The notes under the pieces were generated by a model. It ran no database searches. It was given only the letters and a program-made list of their open reading frames with translations, and was not told the DNA's origin. From Agrobacterium vitis (GTDB lineage Bacteria > Pseudomonadota > Alphaproteobacteria > Rhizobiales > Rhizobiaceae): a DNA stretch of 64,000 nt. The stretch lies in NCBI RefSeq assembly GCF_037039395.1, contig NZ_CP146244.1:62001-126000 (forward strand), written 5' to 3'. The position numbers and the translations under genes are program-made. This document shows, in pieces, positions 8,193-16,386 of the stretch (position 1 is its first letter; each line of letters opens with the position of its first letter).

Positions 8193-9059
8193 ATGACGAC
8201 AGCGACATCATCGCGTTCGTACACGAGCGCCATATGGACCCCTTTCCACCGCATGCCAATCAGCATCGGCGCATGCTGCACTTGGATCGCAATCGTTATC
8301 GCTATCGGTGTTTCGGCGCGATGGGTGGCGCCCTTTGACTACCTCCATCAAGACCCTCTGGCCCGCTTTGCCAAGCCTTTCTTGTCCGCCGCCCATTTTC
8401 TCGGGACCGATTACCTTGGCCGAGACGTGGTCAGCAATCTTCTGGTAGCAACCCAGACGACGCTGATGATTGCCATCATCGGATCGATCATCTGTGCTTT
8501 GGTCGGGACCAGCCTTGGTCTGCTTGCCGCCCACTTCGGTGGCTGGGTGGATAATGCAATCATGGGGTTTTCCGACGCCATGGCGTCTATTCCCTTTATC
8601 ATCGTCGCACTCGGCGTATTGGCAATCTTCGGATCCAGCCCGCTCCTGTTCGTGTTCCTGGTCGGGTTTGCAAACTGGGAGCGCTATGCTCGCCTGACAC
8701 GCGGGTTGGTTTTAAGCGCCAACGAAGAGGGCTACGCGGAGGCCGCCCGGATCGTCGGCGTCCCGCCGATGCGTATCTACCTGAGGCACATGCTCCCGAA
8801 TATCGCCGGGCCGCTCATCGTGCAATTCACGGTCAATTTCCCGGAAATCATCCTGCTTGAAAGCGGCCTGAGCTTCCTCGGCCTTGGCATTCAACCTCCG
8901 GCGACGAGCCTGGGCCTGATGGTGGCAGACGGTCGTAACTACCTGGCTATCGCGTGGTGGCTGGCTGCTTTTCCCGGCGCCGTGATTGTCCTGACGACCC
9001 TGTCGATCAGCCTGCTCGGCGACTACCTGCGCGACCGTCTCGACGCGCGCCTCCGTTAA
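8193..9059 (+). CDS. ABC transporter permease, DppC type (AccE-like)
   Basis: The second permease, 288 residues, starting at an ATG one base after the previous stop. It has the DppC features: a first TM helix (ACCTWIAIVIAIGVSARWV), the HFLGTDYLGRDVVSNLL motif before the core helices, and the coupling loop GYAEAARIVGVPPMRIYLRH followed by MLPNIAGPLIV. The end reads LSFLGLGIQPPATSLGLMVA, standard for the family. With the DppB-type partner, two ATPases and the binding protein it completes a five-component importer. Confidence 0.9.
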   Translation: MTTATSSRSYTSAIWTPFHRMPISIGACCTWIAIVIAIGVSARWVAPFDYLHQDPLARFAKPFLSAAHFLGTDYLGRDVVSNLLVATQTTLMIAIIGSIICALVGTSLGLLAAHFGGWVDNAIMGFSDAMASIPFIIVALGVLAIFGSSPLLFVFLVGFANWERYARLTRGLVLSANEEGYAEAARIVGVPPMRIYLRHMLPNIAGPLIVQFTVNFPEIILLESGLSFLGLGIQPPATSLGLMVADGRNYLAIAWWLAAFPGAVIVLTTLSISLLGDYLRDRLDARLR

Positions 9060-9075
9060 ATGAAAGGAAAAGAAA

Positions 9076-9879
9076 ATGAACCCGCTGAGAATGACACCGA
9101 AAACGATGCGTGTCGCTGGCCATCGCGGCCACAGTGAAGGTGCGCCGGAAAACACGTACGCCGCATTCCGCAAGGCCCGCGAATATGCCGGACCCGGCGT
9201 GACATGCGAAACCGATTTGCGCATCACCAGCGACGGAGAGCTCGTCTTGATCCACGATGAGACCGTCGATCGCACGACCGATGGCCACGGCCTTGTCCGC
9301 AATATGACCTATGCCGAAATCGAGACCTTGAGTGCCGGCCGCTGGTTTGATGAGGAATTCGCGGAGGAACGAGTGCCTCGTCTAGCCGACGCACTGCAGT
9401 TTGCTCGTGAGCATGGCATCATCTACCAGCTCGAATTGAAGACCTACGGTCAGGACGAAGTCTTCTTCCCGAGGTTAAAGGCGCTGATCGAAGAACTGGG
9501 CTGCGCCGATCTGTTGCAGTTTTCGTCGTTCGACTTCGTGCAACTGCGCGCGTTGAAGAAGGCGATCCCGGACGTTCCAACGGTCGGTCTTTCTCATTCC
9601 CGTCTGATTGATCCGGCCGCGATTGCCCTGGAGGCAAACGTCGACGCTATTAACCTCGAAATCCATCATTTCCCAAGCGGCGAGGCACGCCAGTTGCACG
9701 ACGGCGGTATCGCGACCTTCCTGCACGTGCCACCCCCAAGCAAACTGAAGAGCCTCAAGACCTACGGCGTCGATATCGAGGCTGACGTCGTTGAATGGAT
9801 CCACGATGGTCAGCTCGACCAGCTGATCAGCAACGATGTCTCCCAGGTCGTCCGGCTCAAGGACATGGCCAATGCATGA
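9076..9879 (+). CDS. Glycerophosphodiester phosphodiesterase family enzyme (AccF-like)
   Basis: A GDPD-type TIM-barrel phosphodiesterase of 267 residues. The catalytic core is clear near the N-terminus: GHRGHSEGAPENTYAAFRKA, then CETDLRITSDGELVLIHDET and DRTTDGHG, giving the His/Arg, Glu/Asp and second His of the family. LELKTY supplies the later acidic and lysine residues. There is no signal peptide, so it acts on an imported substrate in the cytoplasm. AAAGGAAAAG precedes the ATG. In the acc operon AccF, a UgpQ-like enzyme, cleaves agrocinopine to a sugar and a sugar phosphate. The same role is inferred from position. A plain glycerophosphodiesterase is the alternative. Confidence 0.87.
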   Translation: MNPLRMTPKTMRVAGHRGHSEGAPENTYAAFRKAREYAGPGVTCETDLRITSDGELVLIHDETVDRTTDGHGLVRNMTYAEIETLSAGRWFDEEFAEERVPRLADALQFAREHGIIYQLELKTYGQDEVFFPRLKALIEELGCADLLQFSSFDFVQLRALKKAIPDVPTVGLSHSRLIDPAAIALEANVDAINLEIHHFPSGEARQLHDGGIATFLHVPPPSKLKSLKTYGVDIEADVVEWIHDGQLDQLISNDVSQVVRLKDMANA

Positions 9880-10672
9880 TTTGAATACGCCAGCCTCGGT
9901 CGAGACAATCATCGAAGGAATCGCTCGGGAGGCCGGCAAGCTTGCCCTTGAGCATTTTCGATCGCTGGCAAGCCTGCCCGTCGAAAAAAAGGGGCACCTT
10001 GATCTTGTGACGGAGGCCGACAGGCAGGTCGAGGATTTGTTGATCGCACGTCTCAAACAGGCTTTTCCCGACGACGGTATTTACGGAGAGGAACGCGGCG
10101 AGATCCTGGGGACATCAGGCCGGATCTGGGTCATCGACCCAATTGACGGCACGTTTAATTTTATTCGTGGCGGTCAGAACTGGGCGATTTCGATTGGCCT
10201 CTACGAAAATCGTTGGCCGGTATTCGGCGTGATCTACGCCCCAGTCCGTGATCTGATGCTGGTTGGTGGTAAGAGTGTCGAAACTCGATTGAACGGTAAG
10301 CCTCTGAGGTTACTTCCTCCGCTCGATCTCTCGCAGGCATCAATGGGGATAGGCCTCCATCCTTCGGTCGTCACCAAAGATCGTCTGGAAGTAGTGCGGT
10401 TTATATCAGATGATCTTCGCATCAGTTTCCGGTGCTGCGGTTCCGCGACTCTCTCATTGATCGAGGTGGCGATGGGAGAGACCGATGGTTACGTGTCGCT
10501 GGGGGATTCGACTTGGGATGTAATGGCGGCTCTGCCCATCCTCGGCAATCTCGGCGCCTCCCATACGATCGATTGGGACCGGATCGAGCTGCAAGACAAG
10601 CTGCGGTTTGCTGTTGGAAGTAGCTCATTCCTGGAAAAGGTCAGACCTTTGCTGGAGAAGGTGGCTGCATAG
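9872..10672 (+). CDS. Inositol monophosphatase family sugar phosphatase (AccG-like)
   Basis: A magnesium-dependent phosphatase of the IMPase fold, 266 residues from the ATG at 9872, which overlaps the preceding stop by eight bases. Metal-binding motifs are present: DLVTEADRQVEDLL, GEERG (Glu of motif 1), WVIDPIDGTFNFIRG (motif DPIDGT) and, at the C-terminal site, STWDVMAALPI in place of the usual WDxAAG. Following a phosphodiesterase, it probably removes phosphate from the released sugar phosphate. In pTiC58 AccG does this on arabinose 2-phosphate. The sugar used here is not known. Confidence 0.85.
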   Translation: MHDLNTPASVETIIEGIAREAGKLALEHFRSLASLPVEKKGHLDLVTEADRQVEDLLIARLKQAFPDDGIYGEERGEILGTSGRIWVIDPIDGTFNFIRGGQNWAISIGLYENRWPVFGVIYAPVRDLMLVGGKSVETRLNGKPLRLLPPLDLSQASMGIGLHPSVVTKDRLEVVRFISDDLRISFRCCGSATLSLIEVAMGETDGYVSLGDSTWDVMAALPILGNLGASHTIDWDRIELQDKLRFAVGSSSFLEKVRPLLEKVAA

Positions 10673-11160
10673 TGCGGTGTGGCCCCACGAGAAAAGGCCG
10701 GACGCCGGCAGACCCGAAGGTCAACCAATGCGCGGCAATATGCTTGCGATCAACGGATGTCGCTGCCAGCGAATTCGAGGTTCTTCTCATCACCAGCCGC
10801 GAGACCGGCCGTTGGGTGATCCCCAAGGGCTGGTCAATGGCCAAGAAGAGGCCGCATCAGGTTGCCCGGCAGGAAGCTTGGGAGGAAGCCGGCGTACGGG
10901 GGCGGGTACGCAAAAAGCCATTCGGCCACTACACCTATAACAAGAAGCGCTCGCAGGATGAAATCGTCCGCTGCTTGGTTCAGGTTCATCTGCTGACCGT
11001 ATCGGGACTCGAAGGCGACTTTCCTGAAAAAGGACAACGTCAAATCAGGTGGTTCTCGCCAGAGGATGCAGCTCGCGCAGTAGAAGAGCCCGAGCTGCAA
11101 CGGCTGTTCATGAATCTGCCGCATCAGACGGAGGCGAACGAACAGCGTCGTCCTCACTGA
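10672..11160 (+). CDS. NUDIX hydrolase with altered Nudix box
   Basis: A 162-residue NUDIX protein starting at a GTG that overlaps the previous TAG by one base. The box reads GWSMAKKRPHQVARQEAWEE followed by AGV. Against the consensus G-x5-E-x7-RE-U-x-EE-x-G-U, the first Glu is Lys and the Arg before the helix Glu is Gln, while the catalytic QEAWEEAGV helix keeps the metal-binding glutamates. The protein resembles rhizobial proteins with WVIPKGW before the box, related to diphosphoinositol-polyphosphate hydrolases. It would hydrolyse a nucleoside or polyol diphosphate linkage. It is not part of the known acc operon, so it may be an added step for this operon's substrate. Confidence 0.85.
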   Translation: MRCGPTRKGRTPADPKVNQCAAICLRSTDVAASEFEVLLITSRETGRWVIPKGWSMAKKRPHQVARQEAWEEAGVRGRVRKKPFGHYTYNKKRSQDEIVRCLVQVHLLTVSGLEGDFPEKGQRQIRWFSPEDAARAVEEPELQRLFMNLPHQTEANEQRRPH

Positions 11161-11209
11161 CGGCCGTTCGGAAGTTCTTTTCGGCGTGCGGCGCACTATC
11201 GAGGGTAAT

Positions 11210-12187
11210 ATGGATATCAACCTGCTAAAAAAGACGCCCGATTTAAGGGCCGTCGCGGACATTCGTCTGGCAACGCTAGAGGACGGTCCCGGACGTGGCC
11301 AGAGGCTTCTGATCGCCCGAAATGGAAACGGAATCACGTTCGAGGTTGCGGTCGATAGAGGGTTCGATATCTCCAGCCTCTCCTTCAAGGGCACTAATAT
11401 CGGGTGGAATTCGCCGACGCAGTTGCGTTTCCCTCCATCCGATCCTGGCTCCGAGGAAGGGTGGGCCTTTATGCGCAACTTCGACGGATTCATGGTGACA
11501 TGCGGCCTCGATCATATCAGCCGGCCCCGTGAAATAGATATTTCTCACTACGAGCACCCGCATCTCAAAACGAAGACCATGCCGCAGCATGGAAGGATTT
11601 CGACCGAAAAGGCGCGCCTTATTGGCTATGGCGTGGATGCGGAGACTGGCAAAATCTTCTGCGAAGGGCTCGTCAGGCAGGCGAGCGTTTTTGGTGAAAC
11701 GCTGGAATTGCGTCGGCGGATCACTCTGGGTGTGTTCGACTCCAAGCTTGCCATCGACGATACGGTGAGCAACCGCGGCTTCATCCCGTCGCATCACGCC
11801 GTCATCTACCATCTGAACTACGGGTATCCCTTCCTTGACGAGAACTTGGAGGTCACTGGATTGCCTGAGCTTCTATCGGCTACAATGCTGGCGGACCCGC
11901 CTGTACCAAATGACAAATACGGCGAGCGGGTGGACTCGGCTGATAGTCGTGAAATCCCGGAAGCGGGTTCGATCATGCTTAGCAATCCCGCGCTCGATAT
12001 ATCCGTTGGTCTGACATTTAGCCGTACGCACTTAACCAAGCTCGCTATCTGGCGCGCATACCAGTCAGGTGTGTTCGCACTCGGGGTGGAGCCGCGGACT
12101 GAACTGGCCCAAGACAGACCTCTGCTTCAGCCCGGGGAAAGCTGCGCGCATTCTCTGCAACTTGCCCTCGGCAATCACAGAGACTAG
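11210..12187 (+). CDS. DUF4432 / aldose 1-epimerase-like protein
   Basis: A 325-residue beta-sandwich protein of the galactose-mutarotase superfamily. The start at 11210 (MDINLLKKTPDLRAVADIRL) is preceded by GAGGG; a GTG at 11186 lacks a comparable site. Family features are GNGITFEVAVDRGFDISSLS near the N-terminus, GWAFMRNFDGFMVTCGLDHI, HGRIS, YHLNYGYPFLDE and EPRTEL near the C-terminus. Such proteins interconvert sugar anomers or bind sugars. As the last gene of the operon it suggests that a free reducing sugar is released. No terminator is obvious within 100 bases, though reading distance before the next gene is short. Confidence 0.8.
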   Translation: MDINLLKKTPDLRAVADIRLATLEDGPGRGQRLLIARNGNGITFEVAVDRGFDISSLSFKGTNIGWNSPTQLRFPPSDPGSEEGWAFMRNFDGFMVTCGLDHISRPREIDISHYEHPHLKTKTMPQHGRISTEKARLIGYGVDAETGKIFCEGLVRQASVFGETLELRRRITLGVFDSKLAIDDTVSNRGFIPSHHAVIYHLNYGYPFLDENLEVTGLPELLSATMLADPPVPNDKYGERVDSADSREIPEAGSIMLSNPALDISVGLTFSRTHLTKLAIWRAYQSGVFALGVEPRTELAQDRPLLQPGESCAHSLQLALGNHRD

Positions 12188-12293
12188 CGAAAGCCGCGGC
12201 ACGCGCCACATAACTTCCTCTCGAACTGAGTTTACATACGAAGGAATTGCGGCCACCGGTCAACTGCAGCGCAGTATGAGGAGTTAAAAGGCA

Positions 12294-12827
12294 ATGTTCG
12301 GTATAACTATTAGCACCTCATCCGAAGCGCAGCCATTTTGGCAACTGGTTAAAAGGGCCTCCGTCTTTGAACGCAATTCGTCGATCGAAGCGTTGGGATA
12401 CGCGCCACATATCACACTAGCGCGCTACTCTGAGATAGAGCCCGCTACTCTTCTCGAAGCGGCAGAAAGAGTGCAAGAAGCGAAGGCCTTCTTACTAACG
12501 TTCGATCGCATCGCTTTTTTTGACACTGAACCAATTGTCTTGTGGCTATCGCCACGCGCCAATCAGCGCCTTTTTAAACTGCATGATGAAATCCATAGAA
12601 TTATCGACCCTCAACTCTGCGACCCGCACTATCGCCCGCTGCAGTGGACGCCGCACCTGACAATCGCAATGGCGATTGACGCTACGCAACGTGACGGAGT
12701 GTTGGAACTTTCCAACCAGCCTTTTGATCCCGTGACCTTGAGCTTCGATGCTGTCGATTGCGTTTCCTGGCCACCGGTTCGTGTCTTGAGCACGTTGTCG
12801 TTGCAACCGCGGGAGTTGCGCCCGTGA
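12294..12827 (+). CDS. 2H phosphoesterase superfamily protein (2'-5' RNA ligase-like)
   Basis: A 177-residue protein with the two HxTx signatures that define the 2H superfamily: HITLARYSE near residue 40 and HLTIAMAI near residue 123, about 80 residues apart as expected. Members act on 2',3'-cyclic phosphates or 2'-5' linked nucleotides, and some degrade oligoadenylate or cyclic-nucleotide signals. The gene is AT-rich relative to the preceding operon and is separated from both neighbours, so it looks independently acquired. A link to the adjacent defence island is possible but unproven. Confidence 0.75.
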   Translation: MFGITISTSSEAQPFWQLVKRASVFERNSSIEALGYAPHITLARYSEIEPATLLEAAERVQEAKAFLLTFDRIAFFDTEPIVLWLSPRANQRLFKLHDEIHRIIDPQLCDPHYRPLQWTPHLTIAMAIDATQRDGVLELSNQPFDPVTLSFDAVDCVSWPPVRVLSTLSLQPRELRP

Positions 12828-13140
12828 CTATGCTGCTGCACGGAAAAGCAAGTTGAGATGGTTGCGTGCCGGCCGTGCCAAACTCGATGTAAAAAGGGCG
12901 TTTGAGCCCCCGCGGGGGGCGTTCTGGACGAGTACCCCGCCGGATACTCGATGGCGTCAGTTTAATCATTGCAAATGAGGAGCTTGTCAGCAACTCTTGC
13001 TGGTAGAAGAGGCGATTCGGAGGTGCGCCAAACACGTAATTTGATTTAGTCTTTCGATCAAAGATCAAACTCTAGGGACGAAACCGATAAGATAAATCAG
13101 CTGTCGCTGACAGAGGATTTGGGGCGCAAACGGGGCAGAT
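12828..13140. promoter_or_regulatory. Intergenic region before the dpdE operon
   Basis: This 313-base gap should carry the promoter of the eight-gene dpdE-dpdD operon. The only ordered element I see is TTTGAT (13040-13045) facing two direct ATCAAA words (13057-13062 and 13064-13069), a possible operator. There is also a GC-rich patch near 12905-12925 (GAGCCCCCGCGGGGGGCG) that could fold. No confident -35/-10 pair was found. Confidence 0.35.
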
Positions 13141-16100
13141 GTGTTTGTAAGGGCAATCGAGGGAGAGTTTGCCGAGTTAGGGATCGGAAAGTTAATTGAC
13201 CGAAGAGGGCAGACTGCGCTCGTCGAGTATTTTGACTCGCCCAACAGTGAAACTCATGTCCATTCGATGGACGTTGAGCTTGTAGCACCAGTTGCGCTAC
13301 CTGAGCAGACGCGCATTTACTATTTTAGCAAGGCGACGGCAGCCTGGGAAATTGGCCGCGTTCTCGATGACCAAGGTGAATTCCTCTACGTCAAGTTTCC
13401 CAATGGGATAGACAGGCGCTTAAGACCTTTGGAAGCATTCGTCAGATGGGCAAAGCCGATTTCTGACCCCACGGCCTTCCTGGCAGCGAGGATTAACGAG
13501 ACGCCCCGGTTCTCGGCCGGGCGTAGCGGTTTTGTACGTTCGCTTGTGAGCCAACGAGGGGCCACTATCGGCATGTCGGCCGTTGCTTCTTCCGCCATCG
13601 AATTGGAGGCCCACCAGATCGAGGTGGTTCGCCGCGTGCTACAAGACCCGGTGCAACGCTACCTCCTTGCGGACGAGGTCGGGTTGGGCAAGACCATCGA
13701 AGCGGGAATGTTGATCCGCCAATGTCATCTTGACGCGCCCGATGTCCAAATTCTCGTGATCGTTCCGGATGCACTTGTTCAGCAATGGCGCATCGAACTG
13801 ACATCCAAATTTTTTCTCGGTCATTGTCTCGATCAATCGCTACACGTTGTTTCTTACTCCAACGTCGACCAAATCGTGGCTCTGCTCCCATCTCTCGCGA
13901 TGCTCGTTATTGACGAAGCCCATCACCTAACCGAGGACCGGGGACGTGGCGCTAACAGCTTGTACCCTGCAGTTGCGAAAGCAGCTCCGGCTATCGAACG
14001 GTTTATTCTCTTATCCGCGACGCCCGCCCTCCACAATGAACGTGGCTTTCTCGAAATGCTTCATCTGCTCGACCCCGACACCTATTCGCTCGATGACGTA
14101 CCGGGGTTTCGGCAGAGGGTTGTAAACAGGCAGGCACTCGCCGAGATTGTGGCTGGGCTTACACCCGACAACGCATTGTTCCTAGACGAACGCCTTGCCG
14201 AACTTGAAGAGTTCTTCCCCGATGATGAACTGCTTCATACGTACGCGCGGGAATTGTTATTAGTAACGAATGAAATGCCAACCGAGGACGATCCGAGGTT
14301 GATCTCGGCGATCAATGTGCTGAGGGCACATCTGAGTGAAGTCTATCGGCTTCATCGCCGCGTCCTCCGGCATCGGCGCAGCAGCGTCGGTGGCTTGACT
14401 CCTCATCGAGCAGGCGCCCACGTTATTGAATATCGATCGGAAGAAAGTGGTCGACTGTCTAACACCACCGAAGACTGGCGGTTTGAGGAGTCGGTGGCCT
14501 CTGCAGGCGATCCAACCGGCAAAATGCGACTCACTCGGTCATCGGCGTTTGCCAAGTTACTCGACCGTTCGTCTCAGTACGCTGCGAACGGCAACGGCGT
14601 TGTCGGATCGCTCGCTCGTCGACCGGAACTGGTCGGCAATATGGAAAAATTCGATCGCATTGCCGAGCAACTGAACAGTGACGCGCATTTTGAGGCGAGG
14701 CTTGATGCGCTGATAACGGGTATTCAGCCTATGCTTGTCCCCAAGCAGCAGGTGGTTGTCTTTTGCTCAGATGAAAGGACGGCTGATAAGCTTGCTAAAA
14801 GCCTGGAGGATCGTTTGAAAGCCCTGGTCTATCGCCATCACCCGGAGGACCGAGGGTGGCAGGCGTTCAACGACAATTCTGAACCCGCGATTTTGGTGTG
14901 TGATCAGCGCGCTGAGGAGGGACTCAACCTTCAAGGTGGACGCAAGATCGTGGTTCATTATGATCTTCCATTTAATCCAAATCGCGTAGAGCAAAGGTTG
15001 GGTCGTGTCGATAGATACGGTTCAGGAGATGCAATTCGATCAGTTGTTCTTAATTGTCTCGATAATGCGCTTGAAGGTGCGTGGCTGGGGTTCTTGGACA
15101 GGGGATTGGAGATTTTCAATCGCTCCGTTGCAAGCCTCCAGTATTTTATCGAGGACATGAACAGTGCGTTGGCTCACTCGCTGTTCGATGGTGGATTGGA
15201 CGCCTTGCTTGAATTGACGGAGGTGAGTGGCGGTAAAGACGGGCTTATCGCAAAAGAAATGCATAGTCTGAACCAACAGGATGCACTGGACGCACTTGGT
15301 GCCACGCCTTCGGAATTGCTGGACCAGTTATCGGACGTCGATGAGGATTGGGAGGTCCTGGAAGCGGAGGCTAGAAACTGGATAGAGACTACGCTCCAGT
15401 TTCATCGAACAGTCGAGCATGTTGGGGGAAGCCGCGACGCAAAGGGGTCGCCACCATTCCGCTATCAATACGCATCATCGGGCCGCGCCACGTTGGTACC
15501 CCTGGAGACATTCTACGCCCGATGCCAGTCGGCGGTTGATCGATCACAAGCTGCCGCACTGGCGAGGAAAATAAGAACCGTCCCACTCACGTTCCGGAGA
15601 AGAACAGCGCTCAGCCGGGCTGGGCAATCGATGGAAACGCGAATCCTTAGATATGGCGACCCCTTCATCAATGGGATGTGGTCGATTACACAGGCCGATG
15701 ACCGGGGCCGCTCTACTGCGTTGTGGCGCTACCTGCCGGGACACAAGAGCGATGGCCAAAGTAATCTGTTCTTTCGGTTTGATTATATCGTCGAGGCCGA
15801 TATTTCGGGCGCCACTGAGGTTCTCTTAGCGGCGTCCCGGATAACCCGGTCGTCGCAAGCGGCCGTCTTGCGACGCGGAGACATGGCGCTCCCGCCGTTT
15901 TTCTATACGGTCTGGCTTGACCGCGACCTCAACCTCGTCGAAGACGCCTCTATCCTGCGAAACCTTGAAGTCGACTATCGCCCTGAGCCGTCGGGAGATG
16001 GGGGACGTGATTTCAACCTGAACCCCAGACGATGGCACCAACTGGACCGTCTTGACATCCCCGAGCTTGGAAACTGGGCGGGTTTATGTATCGAGGCGCG

Positions 16101-16386
16101 GCGACGGAGTGAAGAACTACTGAGGACATCACCATCCTTCGTTCAAAAATTGGCGAGTGCGTTTAACCATGCTTCCGAAACTGACATCGGTCGAATTGGA
16201 CAGTTGGCAGCCAGGGCACAACGAAACGGTAGACCAGATGAGATTGCCGATCTCGCGTTGGAGCAGGCCCTGTCTGGCGCCTTGTTGGAAGGCATCGTCG
16301 CTCCTCGCATTCATGTGGATGCGGTACGCGCTTGTTTCTTAAGCGGCCTCGCTTCAGCAGCGTCAATATTGGATAAACCAGCATGA
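13141..16386 (+). CDS. dpdE: DpdE, SNF2/HepA-like helicase of the 7-deazaguanine-DNA system
   Basis: A 1081-residue superfamily 2 helicase. After an N-terminal SH3-like region (about 1-90) comes the Q-motif-like LEAHQIEVVRRVL, Walker A DEVGLGKTIEAG (about 177-188), DEAH box LVIDEAHHL (about 255) and LLSATP (about 292). The second RecA domain has VVVFCSDERTADKLAKSL, RAEEGLNLQGGRKIVVHYDL and PNRVEQRLGRVDRYG (about 612-626). This is the RapA/HepA type. It starts at a GTG (13141) with only GGGGC upstream, and its end overlaps dpdF (ATGA). In the known Dpd island the DpdD-K proteins are assigned to restriction of DNA lacking the modification. DpdE probably translocates on that DNA. Confidence 0.85.
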   Translation: MFVRAIEGEFAELGIGKLIDRRGQTALVEYFDSPNSETHVHSMDVELVAPVALPEQTRIYYFSKATAAWEIGRVLDDQGEFLYVKFPNGIDRRLRPLEAFVRWAKPISDPTAFLAARINETPRFSAGRSGFVRSLVSQRGATIGMSAVASSAIELEAHQIEVVRRVLQDPVQRYLLADEVGLGKTIEAGMLIRQCHLDAPDVQILVIVPDALVQQWRIELTSKFFLGHCLDQSLHVVSYSNVDQIVALLPSLAMLVIDEAHHLTEDRGRGANSLYPAVAKAAPAIERFILLSATPALHNERGFLEMLHLLDPDTYSLDDVPGFRQRVVNRQALAEIVAGLTPDNALFLDERLAELEEFFPDDELLHTYARELLLVTNEMPTEDDPRLISAINVLRAHLSEVYRLHRRVLRHRRSSVGGLTPHRAGAHVIEYRSEESGRLSNTTEDWRFEESVASAGDPTGKMRLTRSSAFAKLLDRSSQYAANGNGVVGSLARRPELVGNMEKFDRIAEQLNSDAHFEARLDALITGIQPMLVPKQQVVVFCSDERTADKLAKSLEDRLKALVYRHHPEDRGWQAFNDNSEPAILVCDQRAEEGLNLQGGRKIVVHYDLPFNPNRVEQRLGRVDRYGSGDAIRSVVLNCLDNALEGAWLGFLDRGLEIFNRSVASLQYFIEDMNSALAHSLFDGGLDALLELTEVSGGKDGLIAKEMHSLNQQDALDALGATPSELLDQLSDVDEDWEVLEAEARNWIETTLQFHRTVEHVGGSRDAKGSPPFRYQYASSGRATLVPLETFYARCQSAVDRSQAAALARKIRTVPLTFRRRTALSRAGQSMETRILRYGDPFINGMWSITQADDRGRSTALWRYLPGHKSDGQSNLFFRFDYIVEADISGATEVLLAASRITRSSQAAVLRRGDMALPPFFYTVWLDRDLNLVEDASILRNLEVDYRPEPSGDGGRDFNLNPRRWHQLDRLDIPELGNWAGLCIEARRRSEELLRTSPSFVQKLASAFNHASETDIGRIGQLAARAQRNGRPDEIADLALEQALSGALLEGIVAPRIHVDAVRACFLSGLASAASILDKPA

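Noticed and set aside
7202..8281. A 359-codon minus-strand frame opposite the first permease
   Set aside because: Highly polar, motif-free translation, explained by antisense of a hydrophobic permease.
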